A DNA stretch of 64,000 bases. It comes from Prostheceraeus crozeri (taxonomy: Eukaryota; Platyhelminthes; Polycladida; Euryleptidae). The position numbers and the translations under genes were made by a program. Where the stretch lies: positions 186,001 to 250,000 of the forward strand of contig CAJQUW010007059.1 of the NCBI GenBank assembly GCA_907163375.1, written 5' to 3'. Numbering within the stretch: the stretch's first letter is position 1; every line of letters begins with the position of its first letter. A model generated the notes under the pieces. That model was not told the origin of the DNA and made no database searches. It was given only the letters and a program-made list of their open reading frames with translations. Below, piece after piece: positions 56,363 through 64,000 of the stretch.

Positions 56363-56749
56363 GAAAACTGATAGAACAAAGAACCATCGTTGACACGGAT
56401 TTCTTAATGAATGCGTGCTGAATGAACTTCACTGATTGATATCGTAACACATGAAGCAATTAACAAAAGACGTGCAATATTCATGGCAAAGATATCCGTC
56501 AAATAAGGTACAAATCAAAATCAATCTAACTATAACAATAAGACAAATCGGATCTCGATCAATCCAGAAAATACAGAAATTCATGTTAAAATGTAAAAAT
56601 ATTTTTTAAAAATAGAAAACTGACCGGAAAAATTTCGGCGACCATATTTCTCATGCCTTAAAGACCTAAATTTACATCTGAAGTAGTATTCGTTATCACA
56701 GGTTATCTGCAAGTAGGTTAGTCCGGGACATTTTGGATCACACCACGTA

Positions 56750-59700
56750 TTTCTACCACTGTGATCTGATCATTTTGTGTGGGCAGCGAACATGCAAGGC
56801 AATAATATATTGACACGAAATAATATGGATGGCTGTAAGTCTGATTCTGTAAAACGGATGCACCAAATTTATACGGCTATTGACAATTATTGTCTTCTAC
56901 ACAAGTCAGCATTTTGACTTTCGCATTGTATCATTAAAATTGACATTTTTTTCATACCCCTGATGGGCCGATAGGACGCATACATCCTGTGAGGGAATAA
57001 CTAAAAAAATCACAGAATATCACATTTGTAATTGATATCCGTGCACCTTATCTGAGAAATAGCCATCAGATCATGATCTAGAATGAATATTTGGTCATGA
57101 AAATTAAAGCACTTGAAAACAATGAAAATTCAATATTTGAATTAAATTTGGAATTTTCAAAATTTCAAATCCAAATTGCATTGCGTTTTACAAAAGTGGC
57201 TTACCTTAAACTTCCCTAAAACTGAAATGCTATTACGCAACATCCAGATAGCACTAATGGTCTTGTGCACACTTGCAACGCATGATTTTGCTCTCAGGCT
57301 TGCGGAACGTTGGCACAGATGATTCAGCCTAAGCTAAATAATCATCACTGCAATGGCCACATGAAACTTCGGAACTGAATATGAAACGGTTTCGAGAAGA
57401 TTCCGGACAGCTATCTTGCTTCAAACATGCAAGAAGCATATTGGATCCTTCATTATTGCCTCCGTTGGTACGTTCAAAAACATCATAAGACTTCTTTAAA
57501 CAGCAAAGCTGGCAAAAAATCTAACCATTGAATGTTTTCAAACTGCACCAGTTCAAATTTATAGCGCATGATGACAAAAGACTAAGCGAAAAAGCACAAA
57601 CAGAGTGCTTGAATAAGCGCGCGTGAAGAGTGATAGCTTCGAAGTAGTGGACAATATTCCAGTTTCTTTGATGTTCTGCTTATAATCTAAAATTACAATA
57701 TGCTTCCAACCAAAATCCATTTTGTGAATCGGCTCTAGAAAATGTTCATTACGACGGAACGTTTCGTTAATAATAATTTGTTATAATTTGCATCGTTAAA
57801 TCATTGAAAGCTGCATTATAGATAAGGAATCAGATTCTTTATAGTCATTAATTACAGATTTCGCAATGCTTGCGCACTAGTAATCAATTTCAAAAGGGAT
57901 TACAACAAAGCATATTCCTTCCCGCATATGTACAAGACCGATCGCGACAGAATACGTTTTACTGCCATATTGTTTGAGGTATGTCATTCACATATTCCTT
58001 CTATTAAGAACATTGCCGGGATTCATGCTGTCGGGAAAGAGGAATTACTTCAGTCAATGCCTCCGTTTAGCAGATTTTTCGTCATTTCATAATTCAAGAC
58101 TGGAAATACGTGACAGCGACAGCTGTTCTATCAAAATACAAATGTTCAGAGAGATAATAATGAGAAAATGCTGAACGTCTTTTCTCTATTTCTGAACAAA
58201 TGCTCTGCACAGTGATAGACATTTAAGACAATGAGGCAGACAACAACAGTTGCTTACGAGTAGAAATGCAACGGATTCGCAAATTTTGAATCTGGCGGGA
58301 ATAAGAACGATTCAACCGGATTTGAGGAACATCACGAAACATGTGTAAATTTTGTAACTTGAAGTACACAATAGTTATAGAGCGACAATAGCCAAATGAA
58401 CGTTGCTGTAGATTGCAATTCCTACAGCTAAAGCGTTAACAAGGCTGGACCTTGTGTGAGTGATACAAAACTTGGGTCTTATATTACTGCTGCATGTACA
58501 CAAATCAAGTAATAAAAAATAATATTTTGATTTGAATCTTATGACAACTACATGATAAGAGCACAAAGTTCTGATTTCTTGTCAAAATTCCACTCAATTC
58601 ACAGAACATTTCAATTATAAAATGCTTGTGGTTATAAGCTATTTCATTTAGGGCTTGACAATACTGCGCATTGAAAGTTCGTGCATATTGTACTTGCTGT
58701 AAGCTCACATGTATTTTTCTGCATTTGTGCATATTGAATTTTTATACATTTCATATATTACTATATACCTCCGCACCCATAAACTTCTGTAATAGCCGAC
58801 AGTTATCCAAAAATGACTTTATTCCAATTTCGTATTCTATGTTATCCGGAAATTCTTCTTCTTTCGTATTATGTTTAACCGGAACTAACTGTTATATGTT
58901 AACTAGGAATTTTGTCCGATAGAAGAATCTTTGTGTTAGCACAAAATACAAAGAATGCACTTCGCTTTCTTGATTCTACTTATTTATTGAAGCCTGGGCT
59001 CGAGTTACTGTATACAAGCCAACTGTATACAGTGTAATTCAAATCATAACGCCAAAAACATGTCCACCATAGTAATGTGACTATAGTAAGTAGACACTTG
59101 AAGAAATGTTGATACTGATGCGATGATAATGCTGACGAGGAATGTCATGAAACGTTTCCTATGTTTGCCTGAGCAGTACATCTATGCGATTTCAGAGTCA
59201 TCTTGCTAGTACAAAGGGCCTATCACCAAATACATGGCGTTTGGTAGGAACATCGAGCTGTGATCACAAGATGAAGACGCAAGACTTCAATCTGCTATTA
59301 ATGACATTACCTGATCAATAGAAGAACATTCAATGATATTAACACATAAAACACAAGCTTTTCATATTTACTAAAATTATAACCGGCTTTGAAAAAGAAC
59401 ACCGGCGTGCGCTTCATAAAACTCGCGCAAAACTTTAAAACTTGAAATCAGGAACAAGGTTCGTGGTGATTGCATGGAAATTATAAACGAACAATTATTG
59501 GAAGAAACCTAAACAATAAGAAATTAAGTTTATGTTGAGAAATTGCTGTAGCCCAGACTAGGCGTTTCAGCCAAAGAGTTTCTCTTGGCTCTCTTGTAGC
59601 CTCTTATATGCAGCTACTGCTCCATTTTATAAAAAAAAAATGGTGCAGTTGCCGGAAAAATCCATATTACAGTAATCATAAACTCATATTCTTTTCTATC

Positions 59701-60827
59701 ATTAGATAATAAAATAGTAGACATCAGATAACGCTTTCAGGGTTGTCGTCGTATTCATCATTTATCTTGAAAAGCATCATAAAATTTGACATTTTCAGGA
59801 TTCGTCCTGTCGAATCACACAGCACATTCTATATATAACTTATAATTTCTTTTTAAGTGAAAATGAATACAGAGTCACATCTTTTGTTTTGTCGAATGGT
59901 GAGAGTTATGCGCGCAACACAGCAACAACATCAGTATTCGCATTGAATGTAGTTGTCGAGTATTTTTCTACTTTTGTCAGATCACCGCGTCTCATTAGCA
60001 ATGGATACATCGATGATTTTGCCTGCTACGTGCATTGGATTATTTCTTGACATGTGCAATTCGGACATTTTCGGATTCGGTTCGGTGGGATGATATTTGA
60101 ATTTTGTTTCACTTTCGGTTCAATTCGGGTATCAGCAAAGCAAATCAGGTTTTTGATTTTCTCATAGCATCTACTATTCTTCGATAAAGGCATTTATCCT
60201 CTTACTTCTCTAGATAATTTACCAAATTAGAACTTCTAGCTCGTGCACACATGCTCATCAGATGCAAACCTCACATTACTCCCCCAACTAAGTTTCGGCT
60301 ATATAAGACATCTATGATGCTAACTTCTGACAGCATTTTGACGAAAAACATGAGTAAATGCATAACCCTACTTCAATGCCATTTAATTTCTTTCAATCAG
60401 AATAATCCGCATTTCATCAAAATACAAAGTCAAAAAACATAAATTGAAACTTCTTCTCCCTGAGTAGGTCGGCCGGTCTCAAAACATCGCAGTAGCACTG
60501 TCGGTGAAGGTGTACAATGTTGTGCTGTTCATCTCTGAACATCAACTTGGAACAGTAATCATGATGGATATAACCCTGTCCATTGTAGCGGTCGCCATCT
60601 GGCTGTCTATTGACCAACGATCCAGGCAAGGGAGAAATCGAACTTTCCATAAAGCGAATTCCTTCCTAACTCGATGACTAAATCGAATATGTGAATCGTC
60701 CTCTACGAGGAAGAGCAGCTGATGTCGATGTGAGAAGAACAGAGAAACTCTCATGAATGACAACAGAATTATCTGAAATTTTGACTAATTCTGCTAGATA
60801 AGCAATCTTATATTGTGTATAATAATA
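56750..60827. other. intron or upstream sequence, nothing recognised
   Basis: Expected to lie in the next upstream intron of the SLC66A2-like gene. I looked for an exon ending in the family's ILRIxFW segment on the minus strand and found none. No repeat family was recognised. Confidence 0.4.
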
Positions 60828-61584
60828 CAGGGTGGCGCACGTAAACCGCCGGATTTTAAACTTTTATTTAAAAAATATATATAAATCAAATATTCATCCG
60901 ATCGTCATGAAATTTCGAATTATACTAGTTTGGAGTATAGGATTTATGATGATTATACCTGTTGTACTGAGAATTGTCAGAAAATTCTCATTCTATTGAC
61001 CGAATGACATGTAGTAAAATTGACATACCAACAATGTATCTTAACATGTAAAATTTAATGATAAACTTTAGTAAACTGTAGTAAAATTGACATACGGGCA
61101 ATTGTAGTACGGGCATCCGGTGCTCTCGCGTTCTTGCCATACTCTGAATGATAAAGCCTTTGTACCTCCACTGGACCCTTGAGCCATTCGTACCAAGACG
61201 CGCATTTTGCTCGTTCTGCAACCGAATAATCATCCATTCTTCTATGTTCGATTCTTTTCAGATAGTGATTTAATCGTCGAATGGTATTTTATATTACATG
61301 GAAGTAACTGAACAATATTCACTTCAAGACTGCGCACAATTCGTTGTGCAGAATACGACTCATGTTAAGTTAATTAACTTGATCTAGATTTTCGATGTCA
61401 ACAAAATGAGTACATGTCATTCGGTCAATAGAATCAGAATTTTCTGACAATTCTCAGTACAACAGGTATAATCATCATAAATCCTATACTCCAAACTAGC
61501 ATGAGTCGAAATTTCATGACGATCGGATGAATATTTAAGGAGTAATAAAAGTTTAAAATCTGGCGGTTTACGTGCGCCACCCTG
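60828..61584. mobile_element. internally deleted DNA transposon with about 180-bp inverted ends
   Basis: 757 bp between TA dinucleotides (60826-60827, 61585-61586). The ends CAGGGTGGCGCACGTAAACC are inverted copies for about 180 bases (60828-61015 and 61400-61584), with one gapped stretch near 60870. The middle holds only the first part of a transposase. TA target and CAGGGTG ends fit the Tc1/mariner (IS630) superfamily. Confidence 0.88.
61055..61237 (-). pseudogene. transposase N-terminal helix-turn-helix remnant
   Basis: Reads MDDYSVAERAKCASWYEWLK, then VEVQRLYHSEYGKNARAPDA and RTTIARM. The pattern (hydrophobic, E-R, W-Y/F, V-x-x-Q-R-x-Y-x-x-x-[FY]-x-K-x-x-A-P) is that of the helix-turn-helix at the start of a widespread arthropod and invertebrate transposase group (Pfam DUF4817-like, from memory). 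Everything after the first about 50 residues is deleted. Confidence 0.65.
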
Positions 61585-61586
61585 TA

Positions 61587-63881
61587 TATCCCACAGACAT
61601 GACTTCGACCTGGAATAGCATAAATTAAATTCATGTTCGCGAAAAACACTTGAACACGATGAAATGGAAGTAGATACTGTCTATATATTCCAAGAATTTT
61701 GAACCGTCTCCCAGTCGGGCACAATGTTGAATTCGTGATTTACATCTATATCAAGAATTCAATCAGTTCAGTTAACGAATCACTGGAGGATGGCAACATG
61801 AAATAAGATGATTGACATATAAGGTGAGAAAATGCCGATTAAAGATAGTTTGAATAGAGCTAAAGACACTTATCCATACACGTATGGTAAAAGTGTTACT
61901 GCTGACATATGCATAATTCAATGATCACAAACTATTTTCTATTTGAAAGCCATCATCAAATTTCTATGAAGTCTAAAAGAACGTACGATGAATGTATTAG
62001 GAGCGAGGAAGATGTGTGGTTGAATTTTTCGTATTGCATCTGCAAATCATAGTACAATCGATTCTAATTGTTGAAAGGTCTCAAGTTCAGAGCTAAATAT
62101 ATTTCTGAACTGGAGGCTAGCTCATCTTTGTTATAAAATATGGAAGCTACCTCAGCGTTTATCAAAAACATCGAAATTTAATTTCTCCTGAAGGCCTTCG
62201 ATCCATTTCTAAGTCATCACGACGGAGGACCGAAAACGCTTAAGAAAAATTAAATTTGAATTTTCCGATCTACACGTACACGAATGTGCACACTGGGTAA
62301 CTCCAAACATTGAGAATATTAGCTAGAACATGATACAGCATAGAAATTTGAGGATGAATGGACCTTGTACAGAAATTTGAGCATGAATGAACTTTGCATT
62401 GGTAGCTGCGAAACAGACTCTCATAATCAAAATTAAGCAGACGATAAATAACGATGCCATGATATTTTTAGTGCACATAAACTAAATCTGCGAACAAATA
62501 AAATGTGTTTGCTTTACATCATTCTGAACCTTAATATCTAGCGCATTTTATCAGACAGATTGCAATTTAAATGTTATGAAACCTGAAAGAAGTGAAACCT
62601 GCTTCTTGTATAATATGAACTTTGCATATCTCACAACCAGGTCGTCTTGCGAAGAATTCTCTCATAATTAGCAATTGTTCAATCGGACAATTGTTTGTAT
62701 CTGCATTCTTCAATTTTAGACATTTCCGAGATCGGATTTTTTTACGTGTCGCATTTTTATAATGAAGGTAGACTTCATCTTTGAACTAAAAGAATGTGTT
62801 CGCATTCATTCCACTGCCTCTACGTTAGTACATTTCATCAAACCGATTGGAATTTTTGAAGTGAAATCTCATATTTCTTGCATAATAGAAAAGGATGCCA
62901 CCGCAATTGCATGCAACAAGCCAGGAGTCATATTAGTACACTTAAAAATTCAGAACTAATGCTCCCTATCGTAACAATAGCTTTGCTGATGCACTGCAAC
63001 AATAAAGATGTTCCAAGCAATGGGAAAAAGATATCCTATTGAATGCTATCGCTGACTCAAATCATAAATGACCACAATCGTTCAGTTTTGCGAAGGAATC
63101 ACAGAGAAAGCCTTCGTTTTGAAACCTCTTATAAGCTATTCTATACATGTGTGCGCTGTAGTGTATCAACTCCCTACTTCTAAAACTAAATACAAAATCT
63201 CGACTTCGTAATTCATAATACCGGTATATTGCGGAAAGTGGCAATCCTGAATATTTCGTTATTTTCCAAAATGTTTAATTGTAAATCAAAATAGACTAAT
63301 GCAGATTTCCCATAATTTAACACCTGTCGAAAATAAAATTGCTGAATTGATGAAATTATCTTACGTTGCACTATATGAAAAGGTTGCGCATACGATCAGC
63401 ATGCTAAATCATACTCGAACTTGCTGATTGATATATTAAGTTTAAGTCAATCGGTGTAATCAGAAATAATTCATCATGCCACGAACAGATCTCTCATCAT
63501 TTAATCAGCGAGATCAACATTGATAGATGCCGGTTTTAGATGACACATTATTTCGTCAATTGATAATGCGGTTGGTCATGGAAGAACAGCGATGTGACTG
63601 ATTAAACTGGCTTTAAAGCGCTCACAATTCATAACTGAAGTGATCTACTGATCAAGTGCTAAATGATGCGACGCTAACCTTCATGAAGTTTCTATTTTAC
63701 AGTCTTGTCAGAATATGACAGGGACAAACTGTGCTTAGAATCTCATTGAACATTTAGTCGCCAGACAACTTTCATTTCACCAGTAGTCAGGATTCAGGCA
63801 TCCAAGAAGAGTCTTGTTCTAATTGATGGCTTTATAGATGACCCTTCAATATTGATCTGTTGTATGTTATCGTAAACTAGA
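61587..63881. other. unassigned sequence
   Basis: No gene or repeat family was recognised. The open frame 62762-62959 (+) has no motif. Confidence 0.4.
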
Positions 63882-64000
63882 ATGCCGCATGACAATATTT
63901 TCGAAGCTGTCTTTGAAGCTGATATTGATTATGAGATTCTTCATGCCAGTGATTCTCGAACGGAGTTGCCCGTGCCACACAAACCGGGCAGGAGACCCGG
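63882..64000 (+). CDS. possible start of a coding sequence running off the right edge
   Basis: An ATG opens a frame of 39 codons that reaches the window end without a stop: MPHDNIFEAVFEADIDYEIL, then HASDSRTELPVPH and KPGRRPG. The balance of acidic residues and the GC-richer end look coding, but I do not recognise the protein. It could be a transposon protein start, since its strand is opposite to the host gene. Confidence 0.3.
   Translation, partial: MPHDNIFEAVFEADIDYEILHASDSRTELPVPHKPGRRP

Larger units (their letters stand above)
55012..56747 (-). mobile_element. mariner-like transposon with long terminal inverted repeats
   Basis: 1736 bp between TA dinucleotides (55010-55011, 56748-56749). 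The ends start CGTGGTGTGATCCAAAATGT and are inverted copies over about 140 bases (55012-55152 and 56606-56747) with very few differences. Typical mariner ends are about 30 bases, so these are unusually long. The transposase on the minus strand is DD34D but broken by frameshifts. Confidence 0.92.

Noticed and set aside
56750-63881. Further upstream exons of the SLC66A2-like gene
   Set aside because: I looked for a minus-strand exon ending in the ILRIxFW segment with a TG|GT border, and for the first PQ loop. None was convincing, so they may lie beyond the window.

Overview
The window looks like a stretch of AT-rich nuclear DNA from an invertebrate animal. It holds spliced exons of an animal membrane-protein gene with very long introns, plus retrotransposons of the non-LTR and Penelope-like kinds, tRNA-derived SINEs, and DNA transposons of the pogo, Tc1, mariner, piggyBac and hAT types. 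No bacterial operons, ribosome binding sites or rRNA genes are visible. The sequence alone does not fix the phylum.

The only host gene I can support is a minus-strand PQ-loop transporter of the SLC66A2 (PQLC1) type. Three consecutive coding exons are found at 54533-54669, 24302-24518 and 7083-7263 (last exon with stop). All have AG/GT borders and matching phases, so the introns are about 30.0 kb and 17.0 kb. Nearly everything between 7.3 and 54.5 kb is therefore intron filled with mobile DNA. Upstream exons were not found up to the right edge.

Layout: 1-558 end of a pogo/Tigger element; 2.75-5.6 kb a long inverted repeat with a perfect 118-bp palindrome; 8.4-10.1 kb decayed LINE; 11.3-12.8 kb piggyBac-like remnant interrupted by a foldback fragment and by a 5'-truncated RTE-type LINE (12.8-15.7 kb); 18.2, 20.1-22.7 and 33.1-34.0 kb three copies of an endonuclease-less Penelope-like reverse transcriptase element; 24.7-29.5 kb a Penelope-like element split by a nearly intact 3.6-kb LINE; 29.8 kb foldback repeat; 38.3-39.9 kb intact Tc1-like transposon beside a 748-bp foldback MITE (39.9-40.6 kb); 42.2 kb SINE; 43.6-44.8 kb hAT-type element with a tRNA-like insert; 46.9 kb second SINE family; 47.7-48.6 kb internally deleted mariner; 50.3 kb LINE tail; 52.1-52.7 kb second Penelope-like remnant; 55.0-56.7 kb mariner with long terminal repeats; 60.8-61.6 kb deleted element with 180-bp terminal repeats.

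The most unusual signal is the 3' end of the Penelope-like reverse transcriptase element. Two diverged copies keep a crossing pair of helices (a pseudoknot) with compensatory changes, and further down a 6-bp stem with a UUUC loop that matches the replication-dependent histone mRNA 3' stem-loop, also with a compensatory pair. The second is the split Penelope-like element: an inverted copy of its end begins exactly at the predicted cleavage point of a hammerhead-like motif.
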